NCBI GenBank assembly: GCA_025345505.1
Contig: JANVCC010000052.1
Coordinates: forward strand, 67,201 to 131,200
Direction: 5' to 3'
Length of the DNA: 64,000 nucleotides
Source: Todiramphus chloris collaris
Lineage: Eukaryota > Chordata > Aves > Coraciiformes > Alcedinidae
The translations under genes and the position numbers were made by a program. Under the pieces are notes generated by a model, which was not told the origin of the DNA, did not search any database, and worked only from the letters and a program-made list of their open reading frames with translations. Of the stretch, positions 11,915-55,285 are shown one piece after another. Numbering within the stretch: the first letter of the stretch is position 1; each line of letters opens with the position of its first letter.

Positions 11915-11938
11915 TTTAATTAAACAGAACTATTTATA
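11915..11938 (-). terminator. Probable NCSTN polyadenylation signals
   Basis: On the minus strand TATAAA (11938-11933) and ATTAAA (11920-11915), both known weaker variants of AATAAA, occur about 500 bp downstream of the NCSTN stop codon, followed by an A/T run. No perfect AATAAA was found nearby on this strand. Confidence 0.5.
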
Positions 11939-12422
11939 TATGTACAAAGCCCAGAAAATATTGCACCATTAATAAAAACAGACACTGGACATCTGCCCGC
12001 CCGTGGAACACACCTCGCCCTCCCGGCCGACGGCGGCTGTCGGGCGTTAACGGGCAACCTGCTCTGTCAGACACCACGGGGGATCCGCTGGTCCACGGCC
12101 GTCCCAGAGACAACACCTTCCCCCCCTTCAGTTTAGGGAACTCCTCCATCCCCTCATCACCTCGGTGGCGTTTGGGACCGAGCAAGTTGCTCCGAAGGAA
12201 AGAGAAACTCAGAAGGAAGGCTTTGGGAACTTCTCGCCCACGGTGTCTTTAGGGTTTGGTCGGCACGGTTTTCTGGGAAAGTCTCGTAGGTTTTAGGGCT
12301 CAGGCCCCAGAACCAGAGCACGGAAGCTCTGGGGGAGAACCACCCGTGGCCCCATCCAGGGAAAGGAGCCTTCCAGTGTAGCTTGATCTTTCACAACTGT
12401 AATCCAAGGCCCGAGGGCATCT

Positions 12423-25072
<12,650 letters not shown>

Positions 25073-25328
25073 CCCCCGCCCTCCCCGGCCTCTCCCCGTC
25101 CCTTCCTCCGCCGCCGCCGCCGCCGCCATTTTTCCAGCCCTTCCGCTTCCGGCCGAGGCCACGCCCAGGCCTGGGCGCTACCGGAAGTCGCTCGGCACCG
25201 CCGGGAGGACTGAGACTCTATGGTTCGGGGAGGGGGGAGGCGGAAGCGGAAGTCAGGCAGGGGAGCTTCCGGGCCGCTACGTGGAGGGCCGGGGCGCAGG
25301 GCCGGGGCTGGGGCGGCGGCTCGGGGCG
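25073..25328. promoter_or_regulatory. Bidirectional NCSTN/COPA promoter
   Basis: Only 256 bp separate the divergent start codons. The segment is CpG-rich, has no TATA box, and carries several ETS-type sites: CCGGAAGT at 25181-25188, GCGGAAGC/GCGGAAGT at 25240-25253 and CTTCCGG at 25266-25272, with more CTTCCG near 25141-25151. TATA-less CpG promoters with paired ETS (GABPA-like) sites are typical of housekeeping head-to-head gene pairs. Confidence 0.85.
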
Positions 25329-45705
<20,377 letters not shown>

Positions 45706-46587
45706 GCCCTGCCTGGCCCCCTGGGCAACGCTCGCGTTGCACCGCAAGCGCCGAAACTTTCCCCTCCTGGCTTTTTTAGTCGTAGTCTCTTCCCCCGTAG
45801 CCACCCTCCTGCTGTGTCCTACCTGCTCTTTCCCCACCCGGGAATGCTGTCCTGAGTCTCTTACCCCCTTCCAAGCAGCAGCAAATTCTGCTTCTTGTTT
45901 CCAGACCCAGCTGGTGTGAGATTTCCACCTACTGTTGTCCCAAGGCAGATCTTTCCCAGAGATTAAAGGGTGGCTTTTGCCAAGGCCTGGTGACAACACC
46001 TTGTTCTCAGCAGCAGCTGCCTCTCAACTCCTCTTGGTGTTGAGCTCCTGAAAGAATCACTCAAAAGCCTCTGGAGAGCGGCTCCAGCAGCTCTAGAGAG
46101 AGGAGGAGACTCTGGAGAGCAGGAGCAGCCCAGCTTGCCTCTCCCAGGAGCAGGGCACTGCCTGGAACCAGGATCTTGTCTCTGCTCCAGGAGAGCAGCT
46201 CTGCCTTCCGGCGCTGCTGTTGAGGGTTTGTTGTGTTGTCCTGGCAACGTTGCTCAAACTGAGCAAACTCTCTCATGACCAAACTCTTGATCTTCCTGTT
46301 TTGTGGCTCCGTTGGGCTGGCGGAGGCAGAAGAGAGATTAAATTGCCTCTTTTTTTTTTCACCTTCCCCTTCCTCTTCTGCACTCATAAGCTACCGGACG
46401 TGAAGGGTTTTGAAGATTGCCAGAAAAAGGAGATTGCTCCTGAAATGATTTCTTGTGCTCCCGCTAATTAGTGGTGTCTAATTACTGTCGACAGGGCCCC
46501 AATCCTCCTTGGTGATGCTCCTGTCTCTGCATTTACCTCCCGGGGTTGTTCCCTTGGGTAGTTCTGAACCTTTCCCCATGGTACAGC

Positions 46588-46772
46588 CTGGGGGGGAAGG
46601 GTTCTCCAGAGCTTGGGGAGGGGAGGTTCCAGAGGTGGGGGGGGGGGGGGTCTGGGGGGGGGGGGGGGGGAAGTTCCAGATCTTGGGAGGGGGAGGGTTC
46701 TCCAGACCTTGGGGGTGGAGGTTCCAGAGCCTGGAGGGGTTTCTCCAGAGCCTGGAGGGGTTTCTCCTCAAA
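46588..46772 (+). repeat. G-rich degenerate repeat with G12 and G16 runs
   Basis: Units of the form GGGTTCTCCAGAGCTTGGGG / GAGGTTCCAGAGCCTGGAGG, with uninterrupted G runs around 46637-46650 and 46655-46670. The plus strand, the COPA transcript strand, could form G-quadruplexes. Confidence 0.8.
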
Positions 46773-46905
46773 GTTTCTGTCAGTGAGAAGGCTGAGAACA
46801 CGTGTGTTCTCATCGGTGAAGAAGCAGGGAGTGGGATCTCGAGATCCCCTTCCCTCTGTGGCTCCAGTGCTCTCCTTGTGCTTTGCCCCTGGCTCGCGAC
46901 GCCGA

Positions 46906-46911
46906 AATAAA
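46906..46911 (+). terminator. Poly(A) signal AATAAA, COPA distal candidate
   Basis: Perfect hexamer followed by a GT-rich stretch (GCTGCTTGACGCTGCGGGGG). Faces the S100A11 signal on the other strand 30 bp away. Confidence 0.6.
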
Positions 46912-46941
46912 ACGCTGCTTGACGCTGCGGGGGTTAAACCT

Positions 46942-46947
46942 TTTATT
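46942..46947 (-). terminator. Poly(A) signal AATAAA of S100A11
   Basis: Read on the minus strand, AATAAA occurs 131 nt downstream of the S100A11 stop codon, which gives a short 3' UTR typical of S100 genes. Confidence 0.75.
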
Positions 46948-47077
46948 TTATACATAAAAAGGAGGAGTGGGGATGTCCCCGTCTGAAGGGAACCGCTTCC
47001 AGCTTTGCTTCCAGCTTTGCCTCGGTGGTCTTGTTCCAGGAATGTTCACAGTGGTGGAGGAGACCCAGCAGCCAGGG

Positions 47078-49198
47078 CTAGGGGGCAGGGCCCTTGAGCA
47101 GGGTGTTGTGACAGGCCACCGCAATGCCCCCGATGAGGTTCAGGAACTCCTGGAAATCCAGCTGCCCGTCGCTATTCAGATCCAGTTTCTTCATCATCCT
47201 GTCCACGACCCCGGGGTCCTTCTGATTCTGCGGAAGAGCAGGGAGAGGGGAAGCACTGAATTGTAGAAGCGTTCTGGGTGGGAGAGACCTGGGAGCTCCT
47301 GGAGGCCAAGCATTGCCCCAGCGCTGCCAAGGCACCCCTGCCCCTCAGCACCCCTGCCCCCTGTCCCTCAGCACCACAGCTCCACGGGGGGCTGGGAAAC
47401 CCCTCCAGGGGTCACGGGGACTCCCCCCCTGCCCTGGGCAGCCTGGGACAGCCCTGGACAGCCCTGCAGGGGAAGGAATTGTTCCTCAGCTCCAACCTCA
47501 GCCTCCCCTGGGACAGCTTGAGCCCGGTTCCTCTTGTCCCTTGGGAGCAGAGCCCGACCCCCCTGGCTCCAAGCTCCTGAATTTCAGGGAGCTGTCAGAG
47601 CCAGAAAGGCTCCCCTGAGCCTCCTTCTCAGGTGCCCCTCACCAGATTTGTGCTCTAGACCCTTCCCCAGCTCCGTTCCCCCTTCTCCGGCCACGCTCCA
47701 AATCGATGTTCACGTCGAGGTGAAGGCGCCTCTGGCTGAACCCCCTCCCCACCACCCTAGGTATGGAACTGGAGCTGCAGCTGCCGAGTTCATCCCCAGG
47801 GGAGAGGGACGGGCAGAATTCAGTCAGGCCAGCTCTTGTCAGACCATGACCTGGCTTCTGGTGGGACCCAACTCTTCCCGTTGCCCACCCCACGGTGCCA
47901 AGGCTTTTAGCCGCTGTCCTGCTCGCTGCAGTGCATGCCTCAGGAGCCTCCTTTTAGCCCGGCTTTTGCTCACCTTGGTGAAAGCAGCCAGCTCCGTGTT
48001 CATGAAGGCCAGGAACTCCTTCTTGGAGAGGGTGCAGTTGTCCCCTTCGCGCCCCGCGTAGCGCTGGAAGACGGCGAGGAGGGACTCGATGCAGCGCTCG
48101 GTCTCGGTGGGCTGCAGGAACGAGGTCAGGTCAGCGTTGCACGGAGCTCTGGGCTCGCAGGGGAGCTCCCTGACCCTTTCTGGAGGAAGGTTGGCCCGAA
48201 GGAGACCTCCTGCAGTGGCGGAGGCTCCTGTGCCCAACTCGCCCAGCCGCATTTTTCTTCGGTGTTGTTTTTTTTTCGGGTGCTTTGGCACAGCCCGTGG
48301 GTGCAGGGAGAACCCAGAGGAGCGGGGAGTGGTTGATGGAAAATCCCCTGGGGATGTGTCAGCTCCCATCAGAGGAGTGTCCTGGACTGGGAAGAGCTGA
48401 GGCTGTGCTGGCTTTTTTTTTTTTTCTATCCTTTCCAGCATGGCCTTGTCTGGGGCAGCTTTTCTGGAAAGCTGAATCTTTGTGTTTTCCCCCACCCCTT
48501 CCCCCTCCTGCCCTGTCTGAATGGAGCAGAAACTCTGAGTCACGACGGAAAAATGTGGAGTTGGCTCCCCAGAGTCCTGGCTCCGGGCAGGGCCAGAGCT
48601 GGGCTGGCCCATGGGCTTCTCCAGTGAGGAAGGTGAGGGAGATTTGGGGGGGATGTGGGGCTCCTTCCCCTCCCCACGGCTCCAGCCTTTGGGGCAGTGC
48701 AGGGATGAGCCCTCCACCCTCCCCTGCCCGACCTCAGCCTCCTGGAGCCTCCCAGCCCCATCCTGCCCTGCCCCAGGCTCAGTTCGGCCTTTTTTTTTGG
48801 TGAATTCTACGAGTTCCTTCCCCCCTCAGCTCCTCGGCTCTTGGCTCCTGTGCCCCCCCTGCCCCGGTTTTTGGGGGGGACAGGATGAGGCAGAGCCTGG
48901 TGCTGGGCGCTGGAAGCCTCAGTGGGGTAAAAAAAGAGGAGGGGATGGTGGGGAACACCACGGATGCCCTGCCCCCGGTCCCCAGCACCCCCCGGGCAGC
49001 CCCCATCCCCAGCACCGATGCAGCTCAGCCCCCCCGGGGCAGCCCCCATCCCCAGCAGCGATGCAGCTCAGCCCCCGGCACCGTCTCCTCCTCCCGCTGC
49101 CAAATCGCGGCTCGGGGGCTGCTTTCGGGGAGCTTTCCCCCCCCCCCCCCTTGCTCCCCATCCTGCCCCATCCCGGGACCTCGTCTCATACTCACCAT
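47078..49198 (-). CDS. S100A11: S100A11 (calgizzarin)
   Basis: S100A11 is a small dimeric EF-hand protein that binds annexin A1 and acts in keratinocyte growth control and membrane repair. Exons: 49198-49196 (the ATG alone), 48111-47974 and 47227-47078; 291 nt, 96 residues plus stop. Exon 2 begins PTETERCIES and carries the S100-type pseudo-EF-hand (RYAGREGDNCTLSKKEF); exon 3 begins NQKDPGVVDRMMKKL and has a canonical EF-hand (DLNSDGQLDFQE), both diagnostic of S100A11. The exon 2/3 phase is 0. The start is the least certain part: the ATG at 49198 is in a strong Kozak context (GCAGCCATGG), followed at once by a GTGAGT donor, so exon 1 would contribute only Met; mammalian S100A11 has about five more residues there. 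A CR1 copy sits in intron 2. It is the S100 gene flanking the epidermal differentiation complex. Confidence 0.92.
47268..47665 (-). mobile_element. CR1 LINE 3' fragment
   Basis: In S100A11 intron 2, same strand as the gene, starting about 40 bp from the exon 3 acceptor (47227). Runs from TTCTGGGTGGGAGAGACC to CACCAGATTTGTGCTCTAG. Confidence 0.9.
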
Positions 49199-49395
49199 GG
49201 CTGCGGGGATGGGGATGTCCCGGGAGGGGTCTGGGGGTCTCGGTCCTCGGCTGGGGGCCCCGGTGCGAGGTGGCAAGAGCAGGAACCGGGCTGGTTCTGA
49301 GTCTTCACCGCGCAGCCACCGCCCTTGCGAGCCAGCGCCCAGCCCCTGACTCAGCCCCGGGGGCTGGTTGGGCAACCGGCGGGCTAACGGCAGAT
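49199..49395 (-). promoter_or_regulatory. S100A11 5' region with AP-1 site
   Basis: GC-rich, no TATA box on the minus strand. A perfect AP-1 site (TGAGTCA on the minus strand; TGACTCA at 49347-49353) lies about 150 bp upstream of the start codon. AP-1 sites are common in promoters of epidermal genes; the assignment to S100A11 is by position. Confidence 0.5.
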
Positions 49396-49574
49396 CCCGA
49401 CCTGCCCCTGGCCCTCGGCTGGGGCGCAGGAATGCGCCCGGCCCCTCTTCTGCACTCTCCAGCCTTCTCCTTCCGAGAGTTTTTCTTCTTTACGGTTCTG
49501 TTTTCTCCCCTCCGTGCTTTGCCACCCGCCCCTTTGTGGTTCTTTCCTTTGCTTTTTTTTTTTTTTTTTTTTTT

Positions 49575-49950
49575 CTTTTAGCCTGGAGAGAAGGAGGCTC
49601 AGGGGAGAGCTCCTGGCTCTGGCAGCTCCCTGTAATTCAGGAGCTTGGAGCCAGGGGGGTCGGGCTCAAGGAACAAGAGGAACCGGGCTCAAGCTGCCCC
49701 AGGGGAGGCTGAGGTTGGAGCTGAGGAACAATTCCTTCCCCTGCAGGGCTGTCCAGGGCTGTCCCAGGCTGCCCAGGGCAGGGGGGGAGTCCCCGTGATC
49801 CCTGGAGGGGTTTCCCAGCCCCCCGTGGAGCTGTGGTGCTGAGGGACAGGGGGCAAGGGTGCTGAGGGACAAGGGGCAGGGATGCCCTGGCAATGCTTGG
49901 TCTCCAGGAGTTCCAAGGTCTCTTCCAACTAAAATGACTCTGTGATTCCG
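49575..49950 (+). mobile_element. CR1 LINE 3' fragment preceded by a T run
   Basis: Intergenic, upstream of S100A11. Starts in AGCCTGGAGAGAAGGAGG directly after T20 (49553-49574) and ends AAAATGACTCTGTGATTCC. Confidence 0.9.
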
Positions 49951-51905
49951 ACTCCCCAGGGTCAGGGCTGAGTGCCCCCCAACCCTCCCTGCAGCACCTG
50001 CAGCCTTTCCTCTTGCTAGGGTGAGGTTTGGCCACCACCACCCCACCCCACCCCGGCTTTTCTGATGAGTCCGGCAAAAGCAGATCGGGCAGAGGGGAGT
50101 CAGGATTTGTCCCCAGGAGTCGGGATTTGTCCCCAGTGGTGCTGGTTCCCGAGCTCCCCACCAGGACTGGCCACTTTTGTGCTGCGGGAAAACCTGGAGG
50201 GCTGAAAACAGGGAGAGGTGGAGGTACCCAAGAGGTACCCAAGAGGCACCCGGCAAGGCGAGCGCTGTGCCCCAGTAGCTCAGAGGAGGGATGCTGGGAG
50301 GCTGTGGGGCTTGTGCCGCTGGGGAAGAAGAAGAAGAGCATGGGGCTGGGATTCCGGCTGGGATTCCGGCTGCTCCCCGTCCATCTGGAGCCAGGGAAGC
50401 TGCTCCCACACATGATGTTCACCAGCCTGCGTGGCCATCCCGGGGTTACCTCATCGACTCCCGGCTCCGGGAGCTGCCTCCTGTCCCCAAAAGCTTCGGG
50501 GGGAGCCTGGAGGGGAGAGGTTGGGGGAGTGGGGGCTGTGCCCGAAGTGGGTGGGATCTGGGACAGCTTCCAGGGACGGGGCTCTGAGAAATCCCGCTGG
50601 AGACCAACTCAGCACGGAGCAGGGGAAGGGGAAGCTGTAAATTCAGGGGACAACCTTCTCTTGCCCCTAAGTGCTCCTTGTTTCCCACATACGCTGGGGA
50701 AAAAAAGTGCTTCCTTCCACCATCCAAGCCCTTCCAAAGTGGAAACAGGCCAGCCTATGTCAATCAAAAGGGATGGGAGCCGAGGGCAGGAAACCCTCGG
50801 TGGTTCTTGCGTTTTGTGCTTTCACAAGCTCCTCTTTGTGCTCCCCTAACAAAACCAGGTGAGCTCCTCGGGGGGGAGGGCGTGAGGGTTATTTCCCCCC
50901 ACTTTGCAAGAGCAGATCCCAGAAGGGGTGGTGGCCGGAGCCTGTCCTGGCTGCAGCAGGGGATTCGAGAGGTTTTCTGTGCCGCGCTGCTCTGTCTGTG
51001 TGTTCCCAGCCCCGGTGTTTGCAGACAGACCATCTGCTCTGCCATATGTTTGTCACCAAGACGTGTGGTGGGGACATCGCTGAGAGCATCGCCCTGTGCA
51101 TCTGCCCCACCAGATGCGACAGACCCTTCCGAGTCCCTCTGGTACCAGGTTCAAAGCATCACGGGGTGGTGGCTGTGGCTTGGTGAGCGAGAAGCTCTGG
51201 GTGTTGTCCTGTGAGGATGTGGTGGGTCTGAGATGCTCTTGTTCCTCCTGGCCAGCCCTGTGACCAGCCAGTGGTGGGCTCTGGTTCCATTTAAGAGCAA
51301 GGCACAGATGGTGTTGGGGTTCTCCTCTCTTCTTGTAATGTTGCTGCCCCATCTGCTGCTGAGGGAACCGGTTCTTTCTTGCTCAAGGGAAAGAAAAGTG
51401 AATAAAATTGGATTTGCTGGGTATCTCCACCCACAGCCTTCTGCACCGTGCGCGGAATCCGGGGCATTTTCTGTGCTGTGCTGCTGCTTCTCCCCTGCCC
51501 AAGGATTCAGGAGTGGTCCCAGGTACAGGACAGCCCAGGGGAAAAGGCAGACGGGTGCACGTGGCCAGGAAAACGTTCATCTGGGTGGCTTTGGTCTGTT
51601 GGTTCCCTGCTCAGCGCACGTCTGCTGCTAAAGCTGGAGGGCATGGGCATGTCCACGTGTTCCTGTGTGGATCTCGGGCCACAGCATGTGCGAGCAGCTG
51701 TGGGGGTCCAGAAATCAATCAGATCAGTAACTATTTTTTTAGAGGTATGTGGGCTCCTAGATGTGGAATTAGAGGGGGGATTTGGTGGGATTTTCAGCAG
51801 GCCTGGGTTTAGGAGGAACATGTGATCTGAACCAGGCCACCCTCCCAACCAGGCTGAGGCTCTTGTAGGAATGAGATGGAAGGAGGAAGGATGGCAGCAG
51901 TCAGT
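49951..51905. other. Intergenic between S100A11 and SCFN, no gene
   Basis: No EF-hand or other recognisable protein in any frame. Short direct repeats occur, such as GGGATTTGTCCCCAG twice (about 50104-50140) and GGGATTCCGGCT twice (about 50348-50372). In mammals S100A10 lies beyond S100A11 on the other side; no S100A10-like exon is visible here. Confidence 0.45.
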
Positions 51906-51919
51906 GCGGTCTTCAGCTA

Positions 51920-51925
51920 TTTATT
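51920..51925 (-). terminator. Poly(A) signal AATAAA of SCFN
   Basis: AATAAATAG on the minus strand, about 680 nt downstream of the SCFN stop. The intervening sequence is plausible 3' UTR with no other perfect minus-strand AATAAA noticed. Confidence 0.6.
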
Positions 51926-52601
51926 TGGATTTTTCATGCAATACATCAGTGTGAAGAAGAAGAAAAGAGACACCCCCCAACCACCATTCCCCTGCAGTAA
52001 CCACAGCACAACTCGGCTCCTTCGAAGCCTCAGTGAGGCTGGAGCTGGGATTCTGCTCAGCTCTGAGGAGAGCAGAAAGGTGGAAGTGAAAGATCTACAA
52101 ACGTGGACGTTGGGGTTTTTTTTTTCCCAGCTTTGAGGTTTTTCAGCCCCCAGAATGAGTGTGATCGAGCTGCTGGGATTTTTAGTGTTGTTTTGTCTCA
52201 TCTTGCACAGAAGGAGCTCACAGGAGAGGCAGCGATGGGCTGAGTGTGGTGCAGGGTGGTCACGCCACAGGGCAGAAGAGATGACAGGGACATCAAGGAC
52301 AGGGAGACCCAAGGAATCCAATTAGAGCTGAAAGGTGAGTAAATACTGCGAGAGGGTGGAGAGACACGAGGTGGGCAGGCAGGAGCTGCAGTTCCTGGGG
52401 GAACTCTCCCCCTGCCTGACCCCTGATACCTGGAAAACCCCCAAACCTCTTTGACACCCTCTCAGAGCACCCTGTTAACCCTTTAGTGTTGGAGGCTTCT
52501 CTGCCAGCACACGGCAACATCTGAAGCTGAAAGCAGAGAGTAGAAACAATCCTCTAAGAGACTTGGAGAAGCTCCACCAGCCTCAGGGAGAGGACTTCCC
52601 C

Positions 52602-55285
52602 TTAAGAAGCGTTGGCTTCAGCCCCAGCAGGTCGGCTCGGTGCCTCCTGGGAGAGCAGGGGGACAGGGGGACCCTGTCTCTGCTTGGTGCCAAGACGTGG
52701 CTCCTCCTCCCGTTGAGGTTGGGCATCGCTTGCTTGCCGTGAGCTCCTCTTGCTGTTCTCCTCTTGCAGTATCTGGCGGCTCTTCGCTGGTGGGGGAAGT
52801 TCTGCATCCTCTCGGCAGTGGTTGCCTTCATCTCTCTGGGGAGGTGGCAGACAGCTCTCCTCATCAGCTTGCCGGGCAGGCTTGCAGGCTTCCTGCGGCT
52901 CTGGAGCCTGGGGCAGAGGTGGGCAGCTCTTGGCCTCCCTGTCCTCACGCTCCCTCACCTGGGAGTTGGATTCAGGCTCCCGTGGGATCCTCTCCCTGTC
53001 AGCTTTTGATCCATCTCCCTGGGGTTGATGCCTCTTCTCTCCTGCATCAGGGATCTTGGGGTGCTGGCTGTCCCTCCTGTCTTCCCTGGGCTTTGCCCGG
53101 CAAGGGACACCCTTAGTGCCACCCAGCTCAGTGGCAGAAGCCTGGGGAGCTCCTTCCTTCACCCCTGTTTCAGACCTCTCCTGTGGCTTTTCAAGATCCC
53201 TTCTGTTTTCCTGGGAGCGAGAAGCTGGGCCCCCCCCTTGCTGCAGTGATTCGGGTTCCCCTGAGTCCCGCTCATCCCTCTGGGGTCGTGGTTCTGGATG
53301 GTTCCTCGTGTCACAGGGACCTGCAGGTGGCTGAGGCGACACATAGCACTTCTTCACATAGACAGGCTGGCCCAGGTCNNNNNNNNNNCTTCACGCTCTC
53401 GTGTCTCTCTCTGTCTGGTGGTGACATCTCGTTCTTCTCTTTCACGTCTCTGACGGCTGCGTCTCTCATAGTCCTCCAGGTCCAGTTCCTGCTGCCGATC
53501 GGTTCTCCTCTCCTGCACGGGCTCTTTTCTTCTTCCTATGTCATTCTGTTCATCCCACTCCAGATCCTCATTAATCTCTCTCTCACCTTCTAGATATTCA
53601 GTCTCCTGTTCCTGCCTCTTCCTTTGTTCATATTCACCGCGTCCTGGCTCACAGGTTTCGTAGCGCCTGAGGTCAATTTCTAGCGGTTCCCGTAGGTATG
53701 ACTGATGTGGGCGTCTCGCGTCCAGCCACTCAGCCTCACGCGGCTGGCGGCTGTTGCATTCAGATGCTTTTTGTTCCAGCTCCTGTAGGTGGTCACGGCT
53801 TTTCTCTTCTATGAGTAATTCAGGTTTCCGTGGCTGGTTGTGCCTTCCTCTATCTGCTTCTTGCGGCCACTGGGTTTTTTGATCGTACGCTGGTCTTGCT
53901 GGTTCCTGTGGCTGATGGCCACTCCACCGGTTTGGCAGCGGTTGAGGTTCACAGGTCTGGCTGCGACTCCTCACGTCTGCCAGTTGCTCTGGCCGAGGCC
54001 TCTCTTGACGTCTCCTCTCCTCTGCCTGCTGCCTGGGCTCCTCTGCTCGCACGCTGCTGCGTCTGCAGAGTTGGATGTCCTGTCTGGCTGGATCCGGTGG
54101 CTGATGTCTTCTCTGGTTGTTCCATCGGTCACGTGGCTCTCGGCTTCGTTCTTCATGTTCCTGAGGGATCAGCTCCCCCGGCTCACTGCTTCGTTTGCCC
54201 TCGTTCCTGCTTCGTGCATTACGTTGCTGGTGTTGGCTCCTCGTTTCGTCTTGTGTTTTGAGCTCTTCGACTCTGGGGTCTCGTCGCAGCTCAGGCTCGC
54301 ACCGCAGACGACGATTCCTCTCGCAGGTTTGTGGTTCCTCCTCCTGGAGCTGCCGACGGCTCCCTCTGCTCTTAATTTCAGGCTCTCGGAGTGACTTGCT
54401 GCTGGTTGTCAGCTTTGTCCTTTGCAGGAGGTAGGGTTCCGTTGGCAGGTACCAGTAGCAGGCCTTAGCCACTCTGAACACCAACAGCAGGAACTCATTA
54501 AAATCTATTTTCCCATCACTGTCCCACTCCAGAAACTGCAGAATCTTGTCAATCGTCTGAGGGTCATGTGGCTTCTGCACGGAAAAGATGCACAAGGAAA
54601 GAAGAAAAGCATTTTAGTCTTCCTGCTAATTGCAGGGAGGTGGAAAGACAGGGACAATTGAATCTTAAAATGCCCTGGATTGCAAGGGACCTTCAAGCGT
54701 TATCTGGTCCAACACCCCTTCAGTGAGCAGGGACACCCTCAACCTGATCAGGTTGCTCAGAGCCTCATCAATTGCAATCTTTGCTCCTTCCATCTCTCAC
54801 ACCTTTGCTTTTGCAGCTCAGCAACAACTCCATGCCTTTGTTCTCTGTTGTCCTGTCTGTCCCCTGGCTGCGGCTTCTCTCTGGGCTCCCCTTTATCCCT
54901 CCATCAGCTGCATTTCCTTCTTCCCTTTGAGAGAAAACTCCACAGTTTCTTCTACAGCTTTTGCCCATTACCTTGTGGCAAAATGGGCTGGAAGAGCTGT
55001 CAAAGCAGGAACAGTGCTGCTCCCCTTTGGTCAAAGCCTCCCTGACCCACTCTTATAGATCATCACCCCTTCTCCAGAAGGAGATCTTGCAGTCCCTGCG
55101 CTCCAGTGCTGGCCTTGAGCCCCCCGACCCCACACAGCAGCACTCACAGCTATGACATCTGCAAACTCCCTCTCGAGGAACTCTTTCATCTTCCTTCGGC
55201 TGAGGTTGGAGGCGTCTCCATCTTCCTTTGCGTAGTTGTGGAAGATGCTGATGATGGTGGAAACGCTGTCCAAGAAGCAAGACAT
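52602..55285 (-). CDS. SCFN: Scaffoldin-like S100-fused protein (trichohyalin-like)
   Basis: S100-fused-type proteins have an S100-like N-terminus and a long low-complexity tail and are cross-linked into cornified cells; avian scaffoldin is the trichohyalin-like member of skin appendages. Coding exons: 55285-55148 (46 codons, EF-hand 1) and 54574-52602, spliced in phase 0 (GTGAGT donor; TGCAG acceptor). Exon 3 starts KPHDPQTIDKILQFLEW, then EF-hand 2 (EWDSDGKIDFNEF; first loop position Glu not Asp), KACYWYLPTEP, and a tail very rich in Arg, Glu and Gln. A 10-N gap (53379-53388) interrupts the tail: 395 codons plus 1 nt precede it and 258 codons follow in another frame, so the missing length should be 2 modulo 3 if the gene is intact. 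The part after the gap starts DLGQPVYVKKC, is richer in Pro, Gly and Ser, and ends EANAS. At least 699 residues. Position next to S100A11 mirrors mammalian TCHH. Confidence 0.85.
53379..53388. other. Assembly gap (10 N) inside SCFN exon 3
   Basis: A fixed-size run of N within the Arg/Glu-rich repeat region. The reading frame changes across it, so it stands for an unknown length of sequence. Confidence 0.95.
54660..54785 (-). mobile_element. Old CR1 LINE 3'-end fragment
   Basis: In SCFN intron 2. Degraded start (GCCCTGGATTGCAAGGGACC) and GATCAGGTTGCTCAGAGCC. Confidence 0.8.

Larger units (their letters stand above)
45706..46930 (+). other. COPA 3' untranslated region (probable extent)
   Basis: After the TAG at 45703-45705 there are two candidate plus-strand poly(A) signals: ATTAAA at 45962-45967 (short form, about 280 nt of UTR) and AATAAA at 46906-46911 (long form, about 1.2 kb). 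No protein-like frame is recognisable in the interval. Confidence 0.6.

Noticed and set aside
1-12000. Coding exon of NHLH1 or VANGL2
   Set aside because: Looked for the bHLH basic region and for VANGL-type membrane segments in all frames; neither is present, so only a promoter candidate is reported.
46061-46387. Minus-strand frame of 108 codons starting MSAEEEGEGEKKK
   Set aside because: No homology recognised, weak context and position in the COPA 3' UTR; more likely chance.
45706-51900. An S100A10 or further S100 gene
   Set aside because: Apart from the two S100A11 coding exons no EF-hand-like exon was seen in this interval.
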